A stretch of 64,000 bases of DNA. It comes from Ascidia mentula (taxonomy: Eukaryota; Chordata; Ascidiacea; Phlebobranchia; Ascidiidae). Shown piece by piece: positions 12,782-25,396 of this stretch; the first letter of the stretch is position 1; the number at the start of each line of letters is the position of its first letter. Location of the stretch: assembly GCA_947561715.1 (NCBI GenBank), contig OX387202.1, positions 6,895,001-6,959,000 of the forward strand. The letters are read 5' to 3'. The notes under the pieces are model-generated. The model made no database searches. It saw only the letters and a list, made by a program, of their open reading frames with translations, and was not told the DNA's origin. The position numbers were made by a program, and so were the translations under genes.

Positions 12782-14343
12782 GATACAAGAATACTAAATA
12801 GCCGAAGCTTATCTAAAAGATAAACTTCTTCAGCAAAACAGCAGATAGTTCAGACGTCCGTTGCAACTAACGAATGACTCTGTTGATTCAGGACAAAGCA
12901 AACATTAGGCAGTTATTAAAAACCACTCATGCATAAAATCTACTACTGTCGACCACACAGTAAAATTGTTCGATGAGATAATTCACTTAGAGCCTCTTTT
13001 TTCTCGTTTTCGGGCTTTTGTTCTTTCAGCCTCGTTCTCAACACACAGATATTTTCTCTCACGTACACTTGAATGTTGAAGTCACCCAGCAAGTGCTGTA
13101 ACGTCTCTAAGAGTTCAGAAACCTACGACTTAACAACTATACACCGGCGGGTTTCCCCTCATCACATCTCCGCGACGAACCACGATTACGTCCGAGGAAG
13201 GAACGGGGATAACCGTTAGCGAGAAGCGCCTGGTTACCTCTTGTTGCCGCACACCTTCACTTGTTATCAATAAAAAACGAGCGCACTACCGCCGCTTGTG
13301 GGCGATCGGGTGCGCCGAGCGAAACGAGTCATATCTATTGGAATGAGTGGGCTTGCGGTACAACCTTGTAGAGAGGTCCCTTGTTCACTAACACCGTAGA
13401 CTACATTTTAGAATTGAAACAGAGGAAAGCCGTTTTGGACCGAAAACAAAATAGCCTCCCATGCCTATCAAATGCATTACATCTAGGGTTTGAAACAAGT
13501 GCTTTGGCATCGGACCTTCACCCCACGAGTATAAGGAAGTCAAATACACGCAGCGCGCAGTTGCATGGTTGTCAAATGCCGGGCAATTAATAACAGACCT
13601 AAAAGTTTACAGCTTATGTATACGCATGTCTTGCCCACTCGAGGAAATGTTAATCAATCAATGTTTAAGAATATGTCGGCGCTTTGCATGCCAGTAACAA
13701 TGTGGTATTATCCTAATATTGAAGAATAAAACGTACATACATTTACTTTTTCAAAAAAACCCTTGCTATAGGAAAAGAGAACAAGTTACAGTAAAACCGG
13801 AATGTTTCAACACAATGTAAAGCAAGAATTATGGGGCGGTTTCAAATCGTCCATCCCTTTATTTGGAAAGTACAAATTAATTCTGTCAACTTGTAAAATT
13901 TACAGAGCAATTTCTTACAATTTTACGTCAATGCAATTATGTCAAAATCTATAACGGTTCAGACCATTTTGCTTGATTGGCGGCAATGTCAATTTACATA
14001 TGTGATACAAGTAGTGTGTACACTATACAGTAAATCATAAATATCTGCATATTGACCCTGAAAACTGTGCAAGCAACATATGTGCAATTACCCAATAATA
14101 CCGCAAAAATACAGAACATTATGTGGTGCAAGCGCTGAACCAATAAATACGTTTTTACATGTGAAGAAAATGTTTAAAACCGTGCCAAAAATTTATTTGA
14201 TGGCCTTTATAAGAATACATAAAAAACTCATGATAACACATATCTAATCCACAAAGACACAGTGAAATGACCGAAAAATAAACTATATTAGGGATAAAAT
14301 TGCTGCTGTTGTCTGAAGGTTACTGGTAACAAAATGGTTTATT

Positions 14344-16319
14344 TTATTCGTATGGTGACTCATCTTTTTGCTGTCGCGTAGGTCGGCACAGTTTCATCAT
14401 CACGTTTTTCCACTGGTTCGTATACAAGAACGGGTTAAGGGCACTGTTAACTGGAAACAAAAACCCAATCATGTAATACGTCACGTATTTGCTAATAGAC
14501 GATTCATCTATGGACTTTGTGATCGCGATAAGTGAAATTGGAACCCAGCAAGCAAAGTCCGTCAACACAACAAGAAAGATACGACGATGCATTGCTTTAT
14601 TTTCTTGTTCTCGGGTGTTGTCTTCAGACGAACTACAACAAAAGCAGCTGCAAATGCCCCAACATTTCATAGTAGAACTTGCGTCGAAACCAGATGTTCG
14701 TTGTAGAATTATGGAGTAAGCGAGGGCCATGTAGAAGAAGGCAAAGAAGTTAAAACATACAATTTGCAGCAGGAACCCTAACGCCGGGTTTTGATCTGTG
14801 TTGAAGTAATTAGGAAAGCAAAAATTTGTTCCACTGTAGTAAGGATAAGTCTTCAATGTTGTCTTGTTAAAAAGTTGCATATCGTCTAAAAGCGAAAACA
14901 GTTCATCCCAAGAACGCGACATCGGTAATACGTACGAGCAGTTGACCTTCTTCAACATTGGTTTGACTATTTTTACTAGCTCGGAGTAAGTTGCTGTAAA
15001 CGGGAGATCGAAGCATTCATCTTCAACATACATGCTATTGTGAAACGTGTCTTTGTTTCCAAGTAAGGGGATGCACCCTAGAAACGTCCACACAATCCAA
15101 GATAGAACAAGGGGAAAGATAACAGGTTTGATTTGAACTATTTTGTACGGACAAAGTACGCTGTATAATCTACATGAAGTAATAAGTATTAAAGTTGTAA
15201 CTGAAACTTGACTAGAGACAAACGCAGTTATTCCAATTAAAGAACAAGTGTTACCAGCTTTCCATAGTTGATAATCCCGCGATGAAAGCGGTGTTCCAAT
15301 TTTAGAATACAGAACCATATGGGACAAGGTAATCAACCCCGTAAAAAAATCAGCAGTGCTCAAATTTAACAATAGGATGTTGTGGAGTGTCTTCACTTTT
15401 TCCATGATTCCAAACTTCTTGTATAGGAGAGAAATGCTATTGCACATTATAAGGACGTTGCCAAACAGAGCAAATACACCCAATGCCCATGTTAGAATGT
15501 AAGCAATGGCATACATCGTATCAAATTTAATTCGATCGTCTCTAGGATCCGGGGCAAATCCACAATTTAATAATTCGTTTGTTGAGATGCATTTGTTTGT
15601 CTTCACATAGTGTCCCAATATACCTTGAAACCTTAACGACTTGCATTCGCCAAATGAAACGTTTCGACAGATTTTGAACTCCTGGGGAAACTTTCCGTCG
15701 GTGGTGTTGCATAAGCTGATACATTGCCCAAAGGTTGTACCTTTATGAAATATAATATAAATAATTTAGGCGTATTGAACTAGTCGAATACTTTGGGACT
15801 ACTTTCAAGAAACAAAATTATGCATTTCTTACATGGACTCATGCAGATTTAAGCTTCACAATTTAACTTGTAATGTTTTGCTAAAAACACTCATTGGACA
15901 GGGTCATAGAGATTTATAATTAGTGCGTTTACATATGAAGGTACATTGGTTGCATGATCTTAAAACACTAAAATTCGTGTCAACCTCTACGAACCCTCAT
16001 TTTCGTTGTAACATTCTCACGTAGCCTAATTTAATCAGTGACTCGATTACGTTTAAAAACTTTTTGTAACAGTCAGTGCAAAGACATCCTACCATCAGGG
16101 TATTGATCTGTCATTTTTGCGTCCTGAAAAGGCGTCAATGAATGCTTCGTGGTCCTTTGCACATTTACGACCACCTATGACACTGACATTCTTTGGCAAA
16201 CTGTATAAAACTTTGCCCACCCGCTCTGAACAAGGAAGTAAAATAACAACCATTAAAGTGTCAAATTTTGATGGATTACGGTTTTGTGACTCACAGGTTT
16301 CTCTAATGAGTGATTGTGG
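14344..16319 (-). pseudogene. Class A GPCR, relaxin-receptor/GRL101-like, paralogue G1 (upstream exon out of frame)
   Basis: Two exons are recognised, 16093-16319 and 14344-15740, with a donor after CCTGATG and a phase-1 acceptor. The second encodes a Cys-rich stub and seven membrane helices. The TM2 aspartate (STADFF), the TM6 CWVP motif and the TM7 NSALNPFLYT motif agree with the LGR/RXFP/GRL101 group. TM3 ends in SCRLY, without DRY. The loop between TM4 and TM5 is about 93 residues. The first exon is 227 nt, against 229 nt in G2 and G3. This 2-nt deletion puts it out of frame with the intact 7TM exon, so G1 may be a recent pseudogene or may use another start. AATAAA overlaps the stop. The exons that would encode any signal peptide were not found. 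Confidence 0.7.
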
Positions 16320-16433
16320 CTAATCGTGACTCCTTTACTATGACCAGATTTTCTTCAGTACGATGCAATAGTCGTCCGTTTACCACAAAATATGATTACA
16401 ACCAGTGATTAGAATTCAGAGAAACCCTAAATC

Positions 16434-16658
16434 ATGCGGGGAAATATACCGAAACTACATTTTCTTCTGCTTTGTATTTTGGTTGCAAACAATCAATTCA
16501 CTTGCACACATTTTGTTTTACAAAAATGCCCCCAAAAAACTCGCAATTTCGCCCACAACGAAGATTACGATGAAGACAAAATTGAAAACCTTCCTTACAT
16601 ATCGCGTCTGCGGTTGAAGAACCATTTTTCCCTACCCGGCCAATATAGAGAGAAATAG
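16434..16658 (+). other. Candidate small secreted ORF, copy 1 (doubtful)
   Basis: A 74-residue plus-strand frame sits head to head with G1. It starts with a basic N-terminus and a hydrophobic stretch (LHFLLLCILVA), like a signal peptide, followed by an acidic DYDED segment and basic residues. The frame persists in copies 2 and 3 as 70 residues. Against coding: the differences between copy 1 and copies 2/3 that I read are all amino-acid changing, with none silent, so purifying selection is not seen. It could be a fast-evolving peptide precursor or chance. Confidence 0.3.
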
Positions 16659-17569
16659 ATCATTCCCCCCTGTTTGTACAATCTTTTGTCAACGACAGGA
16701 AGCAGTATTTTCCTGTTTTCTGCAAGAAGGTATCTTGTTACTTTACGAAATGTATTACCGCCTTTTCCAGCTCAGTGACGTTTCCCTTTTTCCTTTGCGT
16801 TTCCGTGTGTTGCATGTTGTATAGTGCCTCGCCATAATAATTAGAACGGAAGGTTTAGTCCTCTTTCTGAAGAACGCAGTTAACGTTCAACACGTCTGAC
16901 AGTTTCATAATATACATGCCATGAAACTTATTGGCGCAACACAACTAGAAAGCGTATAATACCACGCTGAACCTACGCAGACGTTTTTGCTGCAGGAAAT
17001 CCTGTTTAATGATCACATTGGTGATTTCTCTGACACTTTTGCACACTTTCGTCTTGTGTGACTATGAATATGCTGATCGTTTTCATGGAAGTTTCATTCA
17101 ACCAAGCACTTTTCAAATTCTTTCATCAAGGTTTTTGTTGTAGAAGAAGTTTTGCGAGTCTAAACCACAAATATATTTTCTGTAACAAAATCCACGTTTC
17201 TTTTATTGTGATTTACATGCCGTCGGCATAAGTTTTGTTATAACAGCACTTTTTTTATAGTTAAAAATACCAATAAAACAATTGCAGCAATTGGTTGTAT
17301 TAACATTGCTAGCCTACTTGTGTTGGTTGCCATGATAATAAAGTGAGGCAAAAATGTTCACAATAAATGCAAAGCTTGACAAGAAGCGATGACGTCAAGC
17401 ACCACAGTAAACAATAAGAAATACACTCAGACTTCTCGGATCATAAACCGCATTTTTTAAATAATAATGTCATGTTATCTAACAACTGTTCCTCAACTAC
17501 ATTAGGAGTGTAGACCAAATAATTATTTTCGTGCATGAGGATATTTTACATTGTTTTCAATGATAATTT

Positions 17570-18170
17570 AATTTTAATTCATCCATGACATAAAATATGG
17601 AATAGTTGAATCTTATCTAAAAGATAAACATCTTCAACATAACAGAAGATGGTTCAGACGTCAATTGTAACTGTCGAATCACTCTGTCGGTTTAGATCGA
17701 AGCAAACATCAAACAGGTATTCCAAACCACTCAAGCATAAAATTTACTACTGTCGACTACACAGTAAAACTGTTCGATGGAATAAAGCCACTTTTTTTTC
17801 GTGTTCGGTCACGCCCCGCTTGTTTTCTTTCAGCCTCGTTCTGAACGCACACACAGTTTCTCTAACGTACACTTGAATGTTGATGTCACCCAGCAGGTGC
17901 TGTAACGTCTTTAAGATTTCAGAAACCTACGACTTAACAACTATACACCGGGGGGTTGCACATCATCACATCTCCTAAACGAGCCACGATTACGTCGGAG
18001 GAAGGAGCGGGGATAAGCGTTAGCGAGAAGCGCCTGGTTACCTCATGTTGCGGCACACCTTCACTTGTTATCAGCGATTCAGCTCAAATATGCAACGAGC
18101 GCACTACCGCCCGCTTGTGGGATATACATAAATATAACTTCCCCAAAACCAAGGAAGGTTAGTAAAAGTT
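17570..18170 (-). pseudogene. Truncated kinase 5' end (promoter and start codon only)
   Basis: This block matches the upstream region and first codons (ATGGATGAAT) of K1-K3 but stops inside exon 1. The exon-1 splice donor and every later exon are missing. It marks the left edge of duplication copy 2a, so the kinase body was lost here or never copied. Any transcription from it would make no kinase. Confidence 0.75.
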
Positions 18171-19477
18171 GTCAAAGCCCTTCAACCGACAATTGACCAC
18201 GATGTATTTTTGCACATTTCGTTACATCCTGATGAAGGCTGTTGCCTAGCATTGCCAGAAGAACAATCTTGTAGTATTTAATATGCACGTGAGCATCAAC
18301 AATGAATTATTTGGGTCAATATTAGCCAGACCACGGTAATGCTAAAGTTGATGTGCTTTTGGTTATTTGATTGTCATTATAGGCTATTAGGCTGCTGTGA
18401 ATTTTTTTGAAAGCTGTTCATTTCACTAACACTGTAGGCTACAGTTTAGAATTGAAACAGACGAAAAGCCATCTTGGACCAAAAACAAATTGCCGCCCAT
18501 ACCTATATAAAATGCATTTCATCTAGAGTTTGAAACAAGTGCTTTGGCTTCGGGCCTTCACCCCACGAATATACAAGGAAGTCAAGTACTCACGCGGGGC
18601 ACTGTCGCATTGTGGACAAATACCGTACAATTTAGAACCCTATATCAAATTTTACAGCTTACACATATCTTGCCCACTCGAGAAAATGTGAATCAATCAA
18701 TGTTTACGATTATGTCGGCGCTTGGCATGCCAGTAACAATGTGGCATTAGTCTTATTTTAAAGACTAAAACTTATGCAAATTTACTTCAATAACCACACA
18801 ATAAATAAATAAACAGACAACACTTTCACTTTGACCAACACGAAACGAGTTAAAATTTTTATTGGTTACATACAAAAAGCAAACAAGTCCATTATTATAA
18901 GAAAAAAAGATCAAGTCACAGTAAATGTTTCAACATAAAGTAAAGCAAAAATTATAGGGCGGTCTCAAATCGTCCATCCCTTCATTTGGCACTTGGCAGG
19001 TAGAAATTAATTCTGTCAACTTGCAAAATTTGCGTAGCGTTTTCTTACAATTTTGCGTCAATGGAATAACGTTAATGTATAATGACCACGGTTCAGACCA
19101 TTTCGCTTGATTGGCGCCAATGTCAATTTACTACGTCATACAAGCAGTGTATTCTAATACTTCGGTAAAACATAAATATCTGTATATTGACCTTGAAAAC
19201 TGTGCAAGCAACATTTCTGCAATTATCAAATAATTTCGCAAAAATACAAAACATGTGGTGCAAGCGCTGAACCAATAAATATGTTCTTAAGGTGTGAAGG
19301 AAATGTTTAAAACCTGTGCCAAAAAGTTATTTGGTGGCCTTCATAAGAATACATAAAAAATTCATGATAACACATATGTAATCCACGAAGACGCAGTGAA
19401 ATGACCGAAAAATAAACTAAATTAGGGATTATAATGCTGCTGTTGTCTGAAGGTTACTGGTAACAAAATTGTTTATT

Positions 19478-21460
19478 TTATTGGTATACTGACTCATCTT
19501 TTTGCTGTCGCGTAGATCGACACAGTAGTTTCACAATCACGTTTTTCCATTGGTTCGTATACAAGAACGGGTTAAGGGCACTATTAACTGGAAACAAAAG
19601 CCCAATGATGCAATACGTCACGTATTTGCTAATAGACGATTCATCTATGGACTTTGTGATCGCGATAAGTGAAATTGGAACCCAGCAAGCGAAGTCCGTC
19701 AACACAACGAGAAATATACGACGATGCATTGCTTTATTTTCTTGTTCTCGGGTGTTGTCTTCAGGCGAACTACAACAAAAGCAGCTGCAAATGCCCCAAC
19801 ATTTCATAGTAGAACTTGCGTCGAAGCCAGATGTTCGTCGTAGGATTATGGAGTAAGCGAGGGCCATGTAGAAGAAGGCAAAGAAGTTAAAACATACAAT
19901 TTGCAGCAGGAACCCTAGCGCCGGGTTTTGATCTGTGTTGAAGTAATTAGGAAAGCAAAAATTTGTTCCACTGTAGTAAGGATAGGTCTTCAATGTTGTC
20001 TTGTTAAAAAGTTGCATATCGTCTAAAAGCGAAAACAGTTCATCCCAAGAACGCGACATCGGTAATACGTACGAGCAGTTGACCTTCTTCAACATTGGTT
20101 TGACTATTTTTACTAGCTCGGTGTAAGTTGCTGTAAACGGGAGATCGAAGCATTCATCTTCAATATACATGCTATTGTGAAACGTGTCTTCGTTTCCAAG
20201 TAAGGGGATGCACCCTAGAAACGTCCACACAATCCAAGATAGAACAAGGGGAAAGATAACAGGTTTGATTTGAACTATTTTGTACGGCCAAAGTACGCTG
20301 TATAATCTACATGAAGTAATAAGTATTAAAGTTGTAACTGAAACTTGACTAGAGACAAACGCAGTTATTCCAATTAAGGAGCAAAGGTTACCAGCTTTCC
20401 ATAGTTGATAATCCCGCGATGAAAGCGGTGTTCCAATTTTAGAATACAGAACCATATGGGACAAGGTAATCAACCCCGTAAAAAAATCAGCAGTGCTTAA
20501 ATTTAACAATAGGATGTTGTGGAGTGTCTTCACTTTTTCCATGATTCCAAACTTCTTGTATAGGAGAGAAATGCTATTGCACATTATAAGGACGTTGCCA
20601 AACAGAGCAAATACACCCAATGCCCATGTTAGAATGTAAGCAATGGCATACATCGTATCAAATTTAATTCGATCGTCTCTAGGATCCGGGGCAAATCCAC
20701 AGTTTAATAATTCGTTTGTTGAGATGCATTTGTTTGTTTTCACATAGTGTCCCAATATACCTTGAAACCTTAACGACTTGCATTCGCCAAATGAAACGTT
20801 ACGACAGATTTTGAACTTCTGGGGAAACTTGTCGTCGGTGGTGTTGCATAAGCTGATAAACTGCCCAAAATTTGCACCTTTATGAAATATAATATAAATA
20901 ATTTAGGCGTATTGAACTAGTCGAATACCTTGAGACTACTTTCAAGAAACAAAATTATGCATTTTTTGCATAGACTAATGCAGATTTAAGCTTCACAATT
21001 TAACTTGTAATGTTGCTAAAACACTCACTGGCCAGCGTCATAGAGCTTTACAATTAGTTTGTTTACATATGAAGGTACATTGGTTGCATTATCTTAAAAC
21101 CCTAAACTTTGGGTCAACCTTTACGAACCTACATTTTCGTTGTAACATGCTTTTGTTATAGCCTAATTTAATCAGTGACTCGATTACGTTTAAAATCTTT
21201 TTCGATAACAGTCAATGTAAAGATATCCTACCATCAGGGTATAGATCTGTCATTTTTGCGTCATGCAAAGTCGACACTAAATGCTTCGTGGGGTCCTTTA
21301 CACTTTCACGACCACCTATGACACTGATATTCTTTGGCAAACTGTATAAAAGTTTGCCTTCCCGCTTTAAACAAGGAAGTAAAATCACAACCATTGAAGT
21401 GTCAAATTTTGAAGGATGACGGTTTTGTGACTCACAGGTTTCTATAATGGGTGATTGTGG
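19478..21460 (-). CDS. Class A GPCR, relaxin-receptor/GRL101-like, paralogue G2
   Basis: Exons 21232-21460 (229 nt, acceptor after TATAG, phase 0 to phase 1) and 19478-20877 join in frame. The 7TM exon encodes an extracellular stub with several cysteines and seven helices with the TM2 aspartate, TM6 CWVP and TM7 NPFLY. TM3 has SCRLY in place of DRY, and extracellular loop 2 is about 93 residues with several N-glycosylation sites (NCS, NKT). One stub cysteine kept in G1 and G3 (GQC) is phenylalanine in G2 (GQF). Plasma-membrane receptor; the ligand is unknown. LRR or LDLa domains of related receptors were not found upstream, so the 5' end is incomplete. A candidate first exon ending MLLQPQTRH lies near 21744-21770 and is weakly supported. 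Confidence 0.75.
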
Positions 21461-21576
21461 CTATAATCGTGACTCCTTTACTAAGACCAGCTTTCCTTCA
21501 GTACGATACAATAGTCGTCTGTTTACCACAAAATATGATTACAACCAGTGATTAGAATTCAGAGAAACCCTAAATC

Positions 21577-21789
21577 ATGCGGGGAAATATACCGAAACTA
21601 CATTTTCTTCTGCTTTGTATTTTGGTTGCAAACAATCAATTCACTTGCACACATTTTGTTTCACAAAAAAGCCTCAAAGAAACTCGCAATTTCGCCCACA
21701 AGGAAGATTACGATGAAGACAAAATTGAAAACCTTTCTTACATGTCGCGTCTGCGGTTGAAGAAGCATTTTGCCCTACCCGCCCAATAG
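21577..21789 (+). other. Candidate small secreted ORF, copy 2 (doubtful)
   Basis: A 70-residue frame, divergent from G2, has a hydrophobic N-terminal segment, an acidic middle and a basic RLRLKKH stretch near the C-terminus. It is identical to the copy at 43404-43616. It overlaps, on the other strand, a possible first exon of the receptor. Only one of the two readings, or neither, is likely to be real. Confidence 0.3.
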
Positions 21790-23285
21790 ATTACCTTATA
21801 GCCGAGGTTAAGGTTCTATAGAGAGAAATAGATCATTCCCAGCCCCTCTGTTTGGAAACGCTTGATATTCACAAGTACAATCTTTTGGCAACGACAGGAA
21901 GCAGTATTTTCCTGTTCTCTTGCAGCAAGGTATCTTGTTACTTAACGAAATGTGTTACAGTTTTATAATATACATGCCATAAAACTTACGTTGCAACACA
22001 ACCAGAAAGCGTTTGTGCTTATTTGGTAATCTAATAATTATATTTTTTTATATATACACTTGACTGTACATGCGGTGTGAGTGTTCTCTTTTCTTGTGTT
22101 TTTACATTTCTTGATACATGTTTGTGCGCTGGACCAAGACCCCGATAAAGCCTCCTTGCAGGCTCAACGTCATTGTATAAAAGTGTACGTTTAATTGTGA
22201 CAGAAGGAAAGATTCTTTGCTTTGCCATTACAACATGCTTTGCAGCAACAGCAATACAATAATAATTCACCATCCTTCACTTGCAGTCGTCTAAATGTCA
22301 GACAATAACATTCTAAATACTATCGTGGGCTATAACACATGTAATTTACTGTCCCATTCTTTTGACCGCAATCATTGCTTTAAATTAACTAAAGCACAAA
22401 TTGAAAATTGACGTAGAAAGCATTGGTTTTGCTGATCCTCGTTGGTGTAAAGTTTTTTTTCAACTTTTGCATGAACAATACCATGCTGAACCTACGCAGA
22501 CGTTCTTGCTGCAGGAAATCCTGTTTAATAATCACATTGGTGATTTCTCTGAAACTTTTGCACACTTTCTTCCCGTATGACTATGAATAAGCTGATCGTT
22601 TCCATGGAAGTTTCATTCAACCAAGCACTTTTCAAATTCTTTCATCAAGGTTTTTGTTGTAGAAGACGTTTTGCGAGTCTAAAACCACAAATATATTTTC
22701 TGTAACAAAATCCTGATTTCTTTCATTGTGATTTAGGCTACATGCCGTCGGCATAAGTTGTGTTATAACAGCACTTTTTTCTAGTTAAAAATACCAATAA
22801 AACATTTGCAGCAATTGGTTGTATTAACATTGCTAGCCTACTTGTATTGGTTGCCATGATAAAGTGACGCAAAAATGTTCACAATAAATGCAAAGCGTGA
22901 CAAAAAGTGACGACGTCATCAAGCACCCGCAGTAAACAATAAGAAATACACTAAGACTTCGGATCATAAACTGCATTTTAACTGTTCCTCAACTGCATAG
23001 GGTTCTTTGTGGGCCATATGAAAATCAAAGTTTGAACTATTTTCCAATTGGCTATATGAAAAACACCGAAAGTTCAACAAACCCCATACAAATCCAGACC
23101 GTTTTTAATTCGTAGGCTGCTTGAAGCATCGCCTCGACTGACAGTGTCAATCACCCGTACCTACAATGGCAAACCAACATGGAGTTCGAGCGTACGCCTG
23201 TAAGCTAAACTAGATGGATAACGAATTCATTTTGCCTGAGAAGTGTGAATGGCAGAAGCACCAAACACTGCAGAAGACTCAACAG

Positions 23286-23640
23286 TTACAACACATTATT
23301 GTAAACTGCCGGAAAGAAAACACCTTGTTCTTTGTCGTTGACGCATCCACTATTTTTGTGAATGTGCAGCGACTCAAGAAATAGTCGCTTGGTGTGGTCC
23401 AACTCCTTTTCCAGAACGTGGGCTTTATCGAAGTCAACTTCGTGTCGCAATGTTACCGCATGCTTGGCAAACGCAGTCTTGCTGGCATCTTTCGATGCGA
23501 CATCACGGCGATGCTCTTTCGCATACAGTACACAGTACGTATATTTTATGCCAGAAGAGCAGTACATTTTTAAATTTACCGAATGTTTAATTGTTTTTGC
23601 CAATCTACAGCCCTGACAAGCAAATTTTATACTAAATCTA
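23286..23640 (-). mobile_element. GIY-YIG endonuclease-domain fragment, Penelope-like element remnant
   Basis: The minus-strand frame keeps the pattern of the C-terminal half of GIY-YIG domains found in Penelope-like retroelements: YAKEHRRDV, a spaced FAKHAV, ..VDFDKAHVLEKE.., RLFLESLHIHKN and a terminal N-x-EQG-x-x-FP segment. Only about 100 residues remain, and no reverse transcriptase is found beside it. It abuts a MITE and is taken as a dead fragment. Confidence 0.55.
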
Positions 23641-23671
23641 ACTTTAACCCATTCACCCTGATAAGCCATGG

Positions 23672-23951
23672 CAATGGTTCCCAACCTGAATTTTATCGCG
23701 AACCACGTCAAAGTCCTGCACAGTTGCCACGAACCATCTATTGATATCATTAAGAAAATTATGGCACAATTGGGTGAAGTGCCAGCTTTAAACCTTGTTT
23801 TGGTCGCATTGTTTGAGTAACGGGGCCGTATATTAGAAAATATATGCGTATAAATTGCTTAATTGTATGTTGGATTGTTAGCGCCAAACATATTTGTCAA
23901 ATGTTTTCGTGTACTAACCTGAATTTCCTTGCCGTAGGTTGGGAACCACAT
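23672..23951 (-). mobile_element. hAT-like MITE, copy 2 (inverted)
   Basis: A 280-bp segment matches 6838-7115 in reverse orientation, with ends CAATGGTTCCCAACCTG and its imperfect complement. Internal sequence such as TTGACAAATATGTTTGGCGC is shared. There is no coding capacity and no clear target duplication. Confidence 0.6.
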
Positions 23952-25244
23952 TGGAAATTGAACATTGGTGCGTTTTAGACCATAAACACTGTATTGCATA
24001 CTTTCTGTGCCCAATATTCTGCTTGGATGCAACTACCAACATTTTTGGTTAATGAAACCACTAAAACAAAGAAAAACGTATACACAGAGTTGTAGCGTAC
24101 AAACTACTTGAAGGGAATTCTGGTAAAACATAGGAATCCAGTGAACATACTGCGTTTATCAGGTGCCTATATACAGATATTTAGTTTCTGATTTTGCAAT
24201 TGCACAAAAACATTTCATGGTCTATATTGAATTCTGGCATTTCGTAATCCCCATATGACTGTTGCTGTTGATCCAGCTGTAACAACGAAGATCTGGCCAA
24301 ATAAAACAAAACATTTTTATTAACAGATTGTAATCTCAGTCTAGTACCTCACTTTTTGTGAAAGAAATCAGTGCAAATACTATCAAAAGATTTAAAAACA
24401 GCAAGGATATTCATACTGCTGCTTGTTAAACTAGTACCGGAAATGCGACTTTTGATATGCGTGCTGGTAATGCTACCACATTTTGGATAGCTTTTATGGA
24501 CAGACAAGTTAAATCTTCTTACGTGTTAGCTGTGGCATCCTTTTGGTTTGTGATCAGTCAGTTATCCATTATATTACATTCGATTGCATTCAAATTTTAG
24601 TCGTTGATTAATCGTGCAGTTCCACACGAATAGTAAGTTAACAAATTTCCGACGTTACAATTCGCAAGCCATCAGGAAGTCACGTATTCTTATTACATAC
24701 AACTTGTTTTTATTAAGTTATAGAGCTCCTGCACCTATGAAATTGCTGGTATAGAAATTATGATTGCAGCTTACTGCCTGGTTATTTAGCTGTCATCAAA
24801 CTACATTAAAGAGATCCAATAGATGGAAACAGAGTGGCCCTGCCTGAACCTATTTGATTTTTGTGACTCCTCTCCTCATTCATAGTTTCGTTTTTTTACA
24901 TAAAGTTGAAATTCTCAAAAAACACCTTAAAAGCTTTCGAATCCCCACAATCAACATTTTCGTGTTTTGCGACGTACTGTTTCCTGCATAATGTGTCATA
25001 GCACATTTAATTGTTTAGTTTGTACTAAATTATATAAAAAAATCATAAACTGACTTCTTGTAAATGTTTGGGCCTCATCAGTGCAGCTATAGTAACCAAG
25101 TCTTTTGGGCAAAATTTTTTGTTAAAATGCATTTTTAGCATTGGTTTAGAGGATTTTGTTATTTTAAACCTTGATTCTCAAGAGTAGAGAAATCGATGGT
25201 TTTAAACTTTTAACGGACCTGAGTCGTGTGCAAAAAAACAGTTA
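23952..25244. other. Gene-free stretch between MITE copy 2 and the inverted K2 block
   Basis: AT-rich, unique within the window. I see no open frame with domain character, no RNA gene and no repeat shared with the flanking duplications. Confidence 0.4.
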
Positions 25245-25396
25245 AACAGTACTGTGTAGTCGACAGTAGTAAATTTTATGCTTGAGTGGTTTTGAATACC
25301 TGTCTGATGTTTGCTTTGCCCTGAACCGACAGAGTGATTCGTCAGTTACAATGGACGTCTGAACCATCTGCTGTTTTGCTAAAGAAGCTTCTCTTT

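Larger units (their letters stand above)
7979..17510 (-). repeat. Segmental duplication copy 1 (kinase K1 + receptor G1)
   Basis: This block carries the complete kinase-receptor unit. It matches 35070-44923 over most of its length in the same orientation. Its left part matches 25245-30741 in inverted orientation. Its right part matches 17570-23251. Introns and intergenic DNA align as well as exons, so this is recent genomic duplication and not retroposition. The 12782-14343 spacer holds the K1 upstream region and the G1 3' flank. Confidence 0.9.
17570..23251 (-). repeat. Segmental duplication copy 2a (kinase 5' stub + receptor G2)
   Basis: Runs from the kinase stub through G2 to 23251. Matches copy 1 (about 12.77-17.51 kb) and copy 3 (about 39.74-44.92 kb) in the same orientation. 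The right edge at 23251 coincides with the copy 3 edge at 44923. The last 2.3 kb is much closer to copy 3 than to copy 1. Confidence 0.85.

Noticed and set aside
14489-14719. Plus-strand open frame across the receptor 7TM exon, also in G2 and G3
   Set aside because: Antisense shadow of a conserved coding exon; no independent features.
15541-15618. Receptor start at the residue read as Met in GHYVK
   Set aside because: The codon there is TTG (ATA TTG GGA CAC). The frame continues upstream to a splice acceptor, so this is an internal exon position.
22031-22273. Minus-strand frame of 80 residues, similar at 43696-43941
   Set aside because: The likeness only reflects recent duplication. The two frames end differently because of a deletion, copy 1 lacks the region, and no domain or signal is seen.
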